DNA from: Ophiothrix spiculata | Taxonomy: Eukaryota; Echinodermata; Ophiuroidea; Amphilepidida; Ophiotrichidae | Reading direction: 5' to 3' (one strand) | DNA: 31,927 bases | NCBI GenBank assembly: GCA_000969725.1 | Contig: JXSR01S060447.1 | Shown here: positions 10,401-22,400 of the stretch, piece after piece | Layout of the letters: each line of letters begins with the position of its first letter | Position numbering within the stretch: position 1 is the stretch's first letter | Translations under genes and position numbers: made by a program | The notes under the pieces: model-generated | Seen by the model: only the letters and a program-made list of their open reading frames with translations | What the model was told of the DNA's origin: nothing | Databases searched by the model: none

Positions 10401-13400
10401 ATTGTTGTGCTTTTGTAATACTTTTTTGCCCTCTTCCACCTTTGCAAGGGGGCTTTTTTTATAAAATAGGGGGCAATTCGCCCTCCACCCTCTTTTATTT
10501 TGATGCCTGTCATAAAAATTGTTTCTTGATGTATGTCCTGAATGCTTAACATGTACAGCAGCATTCATGCAGTGGATGAGAAGTAAGCATACATACATAT
10601 ATAAAACACACAATCTCAACCACTCACTGGTTTTGTAGGTCCTGGTTTTTCGTAGCTATCACTAAATAAGTCTAAAGGTGGTTTCAGACTAGCTGTCTTT
10701 GCGGCACATGATGTTGCGGCACACGACCAAACATTTGCAATTTTGAGTTGTCGTACTGTGGCACAACACATTTGCATATTGCCGCAATGGTCTGTCGCAA
10801 GAAAAGTTGAATTTATTCCAACTCAAATGGTTGTGTCGTTGCGACCATCATGGCAGGGTAATCAATATATCGGCTTGTCGTACCACCACACGACAAGCAA
10901 GTCTGAAACCAGCTTTATAGTACAGCTTTTCAAAATACCGTCAGGAATAATAGTGCACTATCACTTAAATCTATATTTTACTTCTTTTTTTTCCAGCCTG
11001 CCTACCTGATTCCATGCTTAGTGTGTCTGTCTATTGTATATTCAGCTGATGTAGTAGGTAAGGACACTTGATTATAATGCAAAATCAGTAAGTATATGAT
11101 GAAGAGCAATAACGTTTGTGAACAGAGATGAAGGAAAATATTTTCTTCACCATATTTTCAATGAGATTCGGCAACTAAAAACTTTTGAAGTCAAATCAGC
11201 AGTCAACACCTAGTTCTGGCTGTAAGGTTTCTGTAATTTTACAGAATTCTTTAATTTTCATGAATTTTCTGTTAAAAATATGAATACTTAATTGGTTACA
11301 TCCTATTTAGTACATTTTCTGTAAATTTTCTGCTCATCCAAATACATTTCTGCTGGATCATTGCAAGAAGTATTATTACGGTGTTGAAAAGTGCAACATT
11401 AAGTGCTAAAACATACACATCTAAAGCTTTGATATTTGAAATATCCAGGTGAGCAGTAAATCGCATTTATACTCTATAAACCTTGAAGTATGCAACAAGA
11501 AATCAGACTCTGTTACAAGATCCATAGCATATCCCTTGTATTCTTCAACATTGTGAACTGGTGGTTTTGTATTGTGTAAGAGACTAGCAATGATTGTGAT
11601 TAGGATTGATTAAGGCCGAATCACTGCGTATTAATATATTTTTACATGAATTCTTCATAATTTTGGTATTATTTTGGGCTAATTTTTTGATAACACATGG
11701 GCAAACATTGTAAATTAATTCATTTGAATATTCAGCAAGATTTGGTACCTTGTTATTATTTGAGAAATATGGACTAATTTAATTCCCCGTATGGTCATAT
11801 TAGTTTTTGTACGTTAATCGGCTATTTGTTGCATACTTCAAGATTGACAGAGTATAGGTGAGCTTAAAGCTAAATTCATACTGAAAATGGAATGCGTTGC
11901 GTTTCCAATAATTTCCAGTTATTTTCAGTGCAAATAAATTCACACTCAAAATGCAAATGGACTTTTCATGGCAGCCGATGACTTGAAAACGTAATGGAAA
12001 GTTCAGCTTCTCTCAACCTGATTTGTTTTGCCACAAGTGGTGTTGCATTTTGATATTGATTGATCGGAATTGCTCAAAACTCCTATCTATTTTTGTTTGC
12101 ATTTGCGTTGAGTCTAAATTCAGCTTTAAGTGTGTTTCAGCACATGCAGCGAGTAATGAAAGTTTATTGGACAATTTAAACAAAATCCATGGTAGGGGTT
12201 GCATTTAACACAATGAGGCCCTGTACTCTGGATTTTTGTTTCCACTGTCCAATAAATAAATTATTGCATAGCCTATAGTATTACATTGAAAATTTATAAG
12301 GTGAGTAACAAATTATACTCCAAATGTAGCAAAGGTGAACTTGAAGGTGAGTGATCATGGCTTGACATGGAAGTCGAATTTATTGGACCAGGCTAAATAA
12401 ATTAACCATTTATTCTTCCATTCTGTTCAACCATTGTGTAAAGGGTTTGATATTAATAGAACATTTACATTTGTTTGTTTATTTATTGCATTTCAATAGT
12501 GAGGCAATCTACATGGAGTGCAGATCCAGACTCATATACGCATCTCCGAGATCCAGATCTGAGATGCGTATATCCGTGGACAGCTTACACATGTAGGCAG
12601 AATGCTGTACAACAGATCCAGATCTGACGCCCGTGTAGTCACAGTCTGCTACAAAGTGGCTTACGGAGATGCACTTTCATCTGGAAATGCACTCCTTGGT
12701 AGATTGCCCCAACAAGACTTTTCAACTGCAGTTATAGCAGACATTTCCCTACGCTTGTACCCTCGATGTGGGCGCTTCACTATATGGTTCAGACTGCCCA
12801 TCATCGAAGGTAATGGCTGATCATAATTAGTCAAAATTTTGACCGGTAGAATTACACAACTTTCCAGCTCACTCGCCCTATCTAACTACACTGCAATCGT
12901 TCGTGAGTGGAAGGTTTTGGTGAAGAGGTTGACAAAATGGCGATGTTGACATGCGCGACCTCTGCATGACGCACCGCGTTTAACTATGCGTTACAAGAAA
13001 TTCGCGCAATCACCAATGCATCACGCATGTAAGTGTTTGAAACTGAAAACAAATTTCTTCAGGATACAAGCCAATCAAGTGCTTTGATTGATTAGCGGTT
13101 TCCGGCGTTTTATTTTGGATAAGACGTCGGAGCCCAGGCAGACATTTCCCTTGGCTCTTTCTGCATCCTGTTTGACAAGGACAAAGTCCATGTAGATGTA
13201 CATGCTAAGGGCCTAAAAAAATAATCGACAATGTTAACAAAAATACAGGGTGTGGCAGCATTTACAAACAATGGGGCCCTTCACTTTGAATTTTTGTTTA
13301 CACTGTCCTTGCCTTGGCCTACAAACCAAACTGCACAGTAAATTACGCAGCATTTTCACACGCTTCATTTTCTTTAGGCTTTCGCCAAGGAAACCCAACT

Positions 13401-16400
13401 TAGGAAGCTTATCTTCAGCAGGGCTCCAAGATGTTTTTAAATTCAGCTTTAAGTTTTAAATGCAGGAGCTAGACCGGAGTACCCGGAGAAAAACCTGCGG
13501 AAGCGAGCATCGACTGAAAACCAAATGCAGATAAAGCGCCGGGCGCGGGACTCGAACCCGGGACCTCATTGGTGCAAGGCGAGGGAACTACCGCTGCGCC
13601 AACCCGCTCCCCCAAGATTTCGCTGTGTCTCCATGTAATTTAACACAAACATGTGATTTGTATTCCTTTCAGAAAATTCCTATTGGCGTCTCATAGTTTT
13701 ATTTCATATCCTAGCGTGTGTTACCGGTATGTCTATCCTTGTGGTCCAAGTTGCCGTTTACCTCAACGATCGATTAGTAAACCCGCTTAGATTTGAAGAG
13801 GGCAGGTATGTGGTACTCTTTATGCATGTATTTTATCATAAGCATGATCTTTTTGACCATTTTGTTTTTATTTGGATTCTTTTGCTTTACAGAAAATTCA
13901 TACTGGCGTCTGATAGTTATGTTACATATGATGGCATGCATGACAGCTGTAGTGATTCTAATTCTGAAGCTTAGATTGTATCTAAGCGACAGATTGGTAA
14001 ACCCCTTAAGATTTGAGGAAGGACGGTATGTACACTATACGCTTTGGTGGAATTTCTTGGACAGATTTCGCTGTGCTCCCAATGAACTCAAAAATGATGT
14101 GATGTGTGATTTAATACAAGGCAAATTTTTCAAGCTTTGAAGTTTGTACAACAAAACATAAAAAGTCCTTCCTATATGCTTCTTAGATTGCACTGTATGA
14201 TGCCCATGATGTACTTACAAGACGCAGCTAGTGTCTAGCTAGACGCTAAGGTTCGAATTATTTTAACTTGCCAGCGTCTGATTAGCGTCTTCAAAGAGTC
14301 TAATATCAAACCACACGCTAGCTGCGTCTTGTTAGTATATCATGGGCATTACTCATAACATGGATGTAGTATCGGATGATATTAAACAATGAATTTACTG
14401 CAACTCTGAATAATACTCCTTACTCAATTTTCTTGTTTCACAAAGATTCACAGGAATCATCCACACGACATAGCAACACAAGTTCTCACGCAAAATGACC
14501 TCAAGGATGGTGTCAACCATCGTTTTGAAAAAGTTTTTGCTTGGTAACTGAGTAACTGAAAATTAATCCATATAAAAGTATGCATTTAGTCTGCGATCAC
14601 ATAGAAGTATACGGTATACGATATTCGCTATACGCTCCCGGGAAGGTACTCATATTTGAAATTGACAGTTAATTATCCCCGTCACTAAGAATATGAGGGC
14701 CTCCTATTCGTGTATAGTAAAAATCGTATACTGTATACTTCTATGTGATAACAGCCTAATAGAGGCAGATTTTTCGCTCAACATGATGATGTTAATTTTT
14801 TGGCCAAACTGTATAATTTTGGCCCTGGGGCCAAATTGATACATTTTTGTCAAAAATAAACATCATTGTTTTAAGCATGTAAATCTGGCTCTGAAACTGA
14901 AAATACCTTTTCTAAGGTTTCTTTCAAAACAACTTTTATATAGATTTACTTAATTTATAACAGTTTCTAAAGTTACAGAAGAATACTTTTCAAGAATTAA
15001 TTTGTTAGCACAAGCCTTAAGTACATTTGGCCACTTAATGAAACAATATGCAACAGATATATCGTGACAAAAATTTGCTTTGTATTAACCCTGAGTTCCA
15101 ACCAAAAGCAGCAAGTCTCCAAGAAATGACCACCTGCCAGCAGTATAGAGGAAGTGGTTTCAGTCGTTTCTTTCAATTATTGGTCCTTCACTCATCTCAC
15201 TCATACCTTCTTCCTTCCATTCTTAACCCTTGATTTGTCATTTTTTGGTTGATGTGTTTGTGTCATTTTTGTAGATTTTTTTATCCTCCACTTGAAGTGC
15301 ATTGTTGTTCAACTGAAGACTAACTTTGTGTACGATATTCATGGATTTATCCCAAGACTTGATTTGAGCAGTCCCATGTGAACCCCGACCCCTAGCTTTT
15401 TAACCTTCTGAAAGTTTTTGATGGACCATTATTCCAAGCTCTGTTTTGATAGTCCCATGTTGGTCCAACTGCTGGCTTTTTTTTGAAAGTTTTTCATTTA
15501 TTTATATCCCAAGGCATATGTTTTTGTTAGTCTCAGTCACATGCCATTCCCCAATTCACTCCTCAAATGAATGAAGTTTTAAACTGTTTTATTATGTTTC
15601 TACAGATAATTTATTATCAGTTTAATCCAGATCAAAAGAGTTAAACAAAGCAGAGATGTCACTTTCCCAGTTTTATCCTCAAATCAGGATTTTTTCCTGA
15701 ACAAGACTTGATTTCAGAATATCTTGCTCAGGAAAATGCTCTTTTTCTGAAATTTTTCAATTATTTCAGGATTGAACCAGGATTTGAATTGACTGGTATT
15801 TCCAGCGTTGTTTCACTTGGTTGTTCTATATAAAAATATGAGATTGAAAAAAGACATTATCACATCCAGTCTCTAAAATTCCCCGCAACTCTAACTGGCT
15901 GTAAAAGATTTTCAATCTCTAAACTAAAATCTAAAAAGAAATGTTTTTACTCAGATTTGAAACAGAAACTTTTTCTATCCCTATCCCATGTACACTTATA
16001 GCAAGTATCTGCTGAAACGGCGACCTTGGCAGTGATATAGTCCCTGTATCTAACCCCGGTCTGTGACGCGTTTGAACTTTTTATGATGTGTAACATGATT
16101 TGTCTTTCATATGGTTTTGACAGATATGGTTAATTTATGCTTCGCAGTTTTTGTTTTTGTGTTGTTTTGTTTCTTGATCGATTGATGTGACTTACACACC
16201 ATTTTCAGTCATCCTAAATGCCGGGATTTGCACCGTTGCTTTGGGCAACACATCAGTGACTATTGTTTGTGTCACTTTTTTAATATAATATTGATAAATG
16301 ATGGTAGGACTATAGTCTTTGGGTTGTCAACTGGTAGGACTATAATCATCCTACTAAGCCATTGAGTTGTCAAGTGGTAGGGCTATGGTCATATCCTACT

Positions 16401-19400
16401 TTAGTCATTTGGGTTGTCAATTGTTAGGACTGTGTTTACCACATATCTCATTAAGTCCTGGGAAAATGCTCAGGACTCGTAACTAACAGGTTTTAGATCA
16501 AAATTTAGAACCAACTTGTTTTCAATTATGGTTTTGTCCAATAAACACTTTCATTTAAACATTAATCAATCAATCAGACTAATTTCTTAAGTGCCTAAAC
16601 CAAACAAATTGGGCTTACACTGTAGATAGGCCCACATGAACATTTTAGGGTATGAACACCTAATTTTTACTTATTATTTATTTATCATTTAATCATTCTG
16701 TTGTGTTTTTAATGGGTTATGGTGTATTTGTGTAAAATGTGACTAACATTAATATAGGGTTCATATGAGGGGATGTTTTGGTATAACTGATTTTAAGCAC
16801 TGGATCAAGTATGAGTTGCAATATTCTGTAACAAAATTCTGTGATATTACAGGAACATAAGACTTAATAATCAGAGATAAGATTTATTGTTTGTGCCTAA
16901 TATATATTGTCTCATAATGGATGGGCGTACATTTTTTTATTAGATGATGACAGCATAGGCAAAACAATAAATAGTATAGCAGAGTGTATATTGGACTCTG
17001 TCATGATCATAAAATTGAAATAGATATCTTTTCAGAGTCATTCTTTTTGCAGCACATCGCTTGCGGGATCATCGCGATCCCTTCATTCAGCGTGAGTGTG
17101 AATCCCTCCTAGTCACATGACCACCTGTTAGGGCGGTCATGTGACAGCAGATCATCGTTGCTGTCACATGACCGCCCTAACAGGTGGTCATGTGACTAGG
17201 AGGGAATCACACTCACGCTGAATGAAGGGATCGCGATGATCCTGCAAGCTACGTGCTGCAAAAAGAATGACTCTGAAAAGGTATCTATTTCAATTTTGAT
17301 AAATAGTATATTTATTTTATTTCATAGTCACAAGTTTTGAGTGGATTTGTAAACCAAGAATGATTTCATATATTTGTCAAAAAAGAATGAACATCATTAT
17401 TGAAAAATATAAAACCTTTATTTAAACATGAAATTTTGCAAACCCAGTAGGGCAGTTTGCATGGGATGTATGTATGAATCTACATCGCGCCATGATTTTG
17501 TTGCTTTAGATACTAAATGCAAAGAATAAATAGTCACATATTGGAAAGACAGTGAGCAACACGAGGAAGTAAAATCCCACTCAATAATTTAGAATTCAAA
17601 ATGTCGGTCAGTCTTGAGGCCTGTTGTGACCTTTATTATGCAATGATAATAAATGGTTTGAATTATGTCTCTTATACGTTCAATTATGTTTCATATATAG
17701 TAGAGAAAGTTTATTCTGAAATCTATTCATACCATTTAAACTTTTCAGTTCATCTATGTAGCTCTATGTATTGGATCTTGTTATTTGAATTTTCTTAGTG
17801 GGTATGGAAATAGGTCATAACTGAATTCTGAGCTTCCTATTGCATTCATTATACAGTACCATGTAGATTCTGAAAGAACTGTAACTAGCACTTTATCTAT
17901 TTTATTAAGATGGTGGTTAAGCTTAGAGTAGAAACTATTGCAAGATTAGAGCCATAATATTTTGACGGGGACTGAGCATTTTTGGTGTAGTATTTTATTT
18001 ACAATAAAATAGTTATTTATTTTCAATTATTATCATAGAGATATTTTAATATAACAACACTATCTTCAAAATGTTGAGATAAGAAGTCTTTTACCCAACA
18101 CCATCGGCTACTAAAGATGGGTTATGTTCTCCTTCCAAATGACTGAATTAATGATAATGATGCCTTAAATTGCAGATAGAAGTGCTGAAATACCTAGAAA
18201 CACCTCTTAAGAGTGTTCAAATGGTGTACAATTACATTTTACCTATGATATCTTGTAATGTTCATTTCGTCACATTTGCGAACGGTGTCAGATAGGGAGG
18301 TATTGTTTAGGATAGGGTGTCCATTCAAACAGATATGGTAGATTTATGGTCTCAGATAGGGTATCATTTTACCCATTTTTGCCAATTTTTGGTCTCCTAT
18401 AGGGTCACCTTCGGAACCTGCGGAACTCATGTGGTTACCCAGAAACAAATATCAGTTACCCCCGGGATAGTGTCTAGTCTTGGGTCAGTGGTTAGTAGGT
18501 TGATTTATCAGGTGATGGTGTCACTTGAAAGGCCATTGACATATGGGAGAGGATTTTTTTTGTCAAAGTCTAGTGATTGTAGATGCGACTTTAATGCATT
18601 TACATGACAAACTGTGGATAAATCTAAATTTTATCAGATCTTGAGGTATAGGAAATCTTGTTGCATCATGCTGTGATATATTTCGGATGCAAACCAAATT
18701 AGATTATAAGATATGAGTGGTCAATTGTTGTATATGTAACAAATTGTACATCCAGCATTCAAAGTTTCATCCCGATTAACCCTTTGAACCCTGGCCATTC
18801 CATGTGTATCTGTATCGCTGACCCGGGCCAACCCGAAAGTTAAAAAACCAAATATAACCCCTAAACCTACTTTGATTTTGATTTCCCTTGCTTTATTTTT
18901 TAATTTTATAGTAGTCTGAATTTTTCCCTATTTTACTATTTATGTCGACAAACATATTCGCCATTTACATTGTAGTCTGTGAGCTAAGCCACATTTGTTG
19001 AAAATTGTGATCGAGTTTACGACAACATCAATTGGTTCAAAGGTTCATTGATGCTTCTAATATAAATAAGACTATTGAAAATTGTAACTAACCATGCTTG
19101 TTGACAAACATATCAAGTTTTTGACACCTGACTTAAAGCCGGTAAACCGGCTCATCGGGTATACGGTACATGTACACATGAGGCGGTATACTGGCTTGTT
19201 ATTTAGATAATTTTTCTGCAGACCATATTTGATAATACATATCTTTTACCCTTATCAAGCTTTGAGCTTGTAAAATTTTGTTTATGTAATAAAGTCCTTG
19301 TATCTCAATTATAATTGTCCCTTGTTTCCCATATTTACAAGTATATAAACAGAAATAACACTTAAGTAACATAGATTTAGGAAAAAAAAAGATACTATGC

Positions 19401-22400
19401 TGTACGGTTTTGTCAACTAATCTTGGGTTTGCAATGACATAGTTAGTCTTGTGTCATATTGCTTATGAAACAGTTGAGATGATTGGCAATGACAGACCAA
19501 TGATGAATGAAAATCATAGTATCTCGTCCAGTAGACCCCTTACTTATTGTGCATGTTTTGTCAACTATCAGTTGACTTTCTCAACACCGTTGTGGGAATG
19601 ACAATGATAACCTCAGAATATCGTCAAACACGTGACTAAAGTATACTGCCCCTCGACCATAAACAGCCATGAACAGAGATGAGGGGCAGTATATACTTAT
19701 TCACATGTTTGACAATCCTCTGAGGAAATCATCTGGCAACACTGTACTGTTGTTACCAAGCAATCATCAAGTGGTATAAGCAACAGAGGATTGTCATTCC
19801 CAGAACAGTGTTGAGAAAGTCAACTGTAAGTGGTTTACTGAACTAGATGCTGTTAATTTTATTTATCATGTTCTTTAACAGTCCCGATGAATCTATTCAA
19901 AGATGAATGACAGACACACGTAAAGAAATTCGTGTATAGTACATGTGTGTTTTATTAACAATAAGTTTTGCACAATATTGATTTTCTCTAAATATCTTTT
20001 TATAACCAAAAAGTTAAAATTGGACCATATTGATTTTATTCTTGCAGGGAATTATGCGGTGTGATAATTGTGTTAGTTTGGATGCTAATATGCAGATGTT
20101 GTGGTAGCATCAGAAAGTAAGTAGCCTTCTTTGTGTACGATGGATTTGTGACAATAGAGGGTTTGCACGACGCGATACGTGCCATATATACCGTTTTCAC
20201 CGCAGTATTGTTTGAGCGGTGCGTCTCCTGCAGTAATGCTGTGTCCAGCTACGCACACGCTTATTTGTATCAATTCATGATGTGAAGAGGCCTGCATATT
20301 GGGTGTTGATCAAGTATAGTCCAAGGAACCTCAAACTTATTACTTAAGCACTACTGGAACTTTCTTCAACCGATGAACCTTATTTTTTTCTGGGGTTTTG
20401 CAAATCATACCGGAATTTGACATTTTGCGTACACATAAAATGCATTAAAATTGCGCCTGCAACTCATCTTTAGTGCATGTGGCGAAAAAAGGGAGTCTGG
20501 TATATCAATCCTCTCATGTTGTCAACTTATTTTTACTCCCAAAAATTTGTTGCTCACCTTTTTGAGTTTTCACCACAGGATTCGTAAGGCCGTTTAGAGT
20601 CCTTGAAAGTCCTTGAATTTGAAAAACCTAATCGAGGCTTTGAAAGTCCTGAGAATTATACACAGGTCTTTGAAGGTCCTTGAAAATTGAAATTTTACCT
20701 TTAAGTATAATTTTACAAAAATTTGGGAGTGGAGAAGAGCTGTCACTTTCGTCATAGTGCCGCACTGAAAGCCACATCGTCAACTTTTTGTGCTGTGGTA
20801 AGTCCTTGAAAATCATACTTTTGGACCTTGAAAGTCCTTGAATTTGAAAGGCTTCAAGATGTTTGAACCCTGTCACCATCATCACTCAGTAATCATAATA
20901 ATGAATTAACCTGAAGGTCATATAGTCATGGATGGGCCATCTGACAAAGCAGATAAAGAACTGTATGCTTTCGTTGGTTTGTTTTGTGTAATTTAATTTT
21001 ACCTGTACATATTTGACAATATTTTTACAGAGAAAGATGATATAAAAATCTGAGGTAAGCTTTTGAGTGTGATCCAATATTTACTTCTTCTTGTCAATAA
21101 ACTAATATGAAAGTGGCATTTGGCTAATTAAGGTTTGCCCAGATGAGTCAGCAAATTTAAAACATTGGAAGAAATCATAACAAAGATATGATTATAAAAC
21201 TAAAAGCAACTATTTGTCTGTCAATGAAATTTTCTATGAGGAACAGTGATTTATGTGTAGTCTGGTGTGTCTGTAGTGAAAAAAAATTGAAGAATTTTTG
21301 ATGCCATCAAAATGAGTGAAAACTCAAGGAAAATTGTTTGTTTCCCAACCCTAGAACCTATTTTCCTATCTAACCTATCAAGAGCTTGTTTTCACTTGTA
21401 TGTAATGTAATGTTGCTTATGGCTAACAAATCGGTAAAGATATTCATTCAAAATGCTATTTTAGGCAACATTCTTCTGACACCACAATTTCACCATTTAG
21501 TGCGGTGATAGAGTCCTATACCCATCTGTAGCTGCTATTGTAGCTGCTATTGTTGCTCATTTCGTGTGTAGCAATCATGCAACCACCTCAATGCTGTGCA
21601 AAGTATCTTGAATAAAAAAAGCAAAACCAGTGAAAATACACCCATTTTATTATCATTATTAGACTAGAAGATTACTTTGTGTTATCAGGGCTTTGAGTTA
21701 TTAGATTTACTGGGTTTTGCTGCTTGGTGCTCAAATTTATCAATTTGTTTATGACTAAACAGAAAAGTTGCGATTTATCAATTTGTTTATGACTAAAAAG
21801 AAAAGTTGTGTTTACAGGCTGTCTGTTTTACCTTTTAAATTTCTAGATAAAGGTAATGGGGGTGGTTGCTAGCCTGTATGCACAGATTAGAGTGCCACCC
21901 AAGCTTTTTCTTAAGAGGACAAGGACCATTCAAGTGAGCCTTTTTTTCAGAACCAGGAGCCATTTTCAAAAATACCTCTAATATTTTTGGAACATTTTGA
22001 TTTGGAAATCAAGAATTAATCAATAACAGAACTATTGGTTTGATTTTCTTGTGATGAATATGTATTGTTTTTCCAAAAAAATCTGTTTCCAATAATTTTC
22101 TTCATAAATATGGACTCATACTAGAGACAAAAATTGTACATGGCAATTTGGTCTCATTTTTACTGTCCCACCAAGTGCAAAAAGTCAGGAACCAAAGGGT
22201 AAAAATTGCCCAGCGCCCACTTAAGAAAAAGCTTGGTGCCACTTCTCTTCTAATGCAATTCCGACCTACTCCACTAACAAATCACTAACGTTTTCTGCCT
22301 CTCTCTTTTTCTGTGTCTTTGCAGTAACGGTTCAACCGGTCAGATAAGTGCAGTGACGTGGTTAACTCTTGTGATCGGCCTGCTGCCCCTCGTGTTCTGG

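Larger units (their letters stand above)
6675..10996 (+). other. TMEM220 intron 2 (after exon 2b)
   Basis: Phase 0, 4,322 nt (4,434 nt from exon 2a). Contains MITEs at 6812-7265, 7341-7593, 9080-9336, 10191-10509 and 10673-10917, plus a fragment of the GGACAATTTAAAC family near 9645-9722. In 7600-9075 I see only AT-rich sequence. 9800-10060 is rich in GCGAAAAT-type words and may be an old repeat, without clear ends. Confidence 0.85.
11058..13672 (+). other. TMEM220 intron 3
   Basis: Phase 1, 2,615 nt to exon 4a (2,835 to exon 4b). Contains three MITEs in a row (11468-11856, 11863-12130, 12164-12256), a small inverted repeat at 12534-12573, another family-B copy near 13223-13309 and a SINE (13463-13612). 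12600-13200 shows nothing identifiable. Confidence 0.85.
14026..20047 (+). other. TMEM220 intron 4
   Basis: Phase 2, 6,022 nt from exon 4b (6,242 from exon 4a), the longest intron. Contains MITEs at 14197-14351, 14583-14760 and 14762-14892, tandem repeats at 15345-15560 and 16303-16434, and foldbacks at 17011-17297 and 19568-19828. I see nothing definable in 14900-15340, 15565-16300, 16440-17000 or 17300-19560; short words such as TCAGATAGGGT recur around 18288-18362. Confidence 0.85.
20117..22324 (+). other. TMEM220 intron 5
   Basis: Phase 2, 2,208 nt. Contains a run of TCCTTGAAAG words (20596-20845), a 38-bp direct duplication (21735-21810) and a MITE (21880-22256). Remaining parts (20120-20590, 20890-21730) show nothing definable. 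Confidence 0.85.

Noticed and set aside
13538-13612. Possible functional tRNA gene on the - strand (good A and B boxes)
   Set aside because: The acceptor stem does not close and the sequence runs on into a SINE body shared with 3768-4155, so it is a tRNA-derived SINE.
13729-14140. Two long open frames that look like independent small membrane proteins
   Set aside because: They are exons 4a and 4b read through their short introns; splice sites and phases show they are parts of TMEM220.
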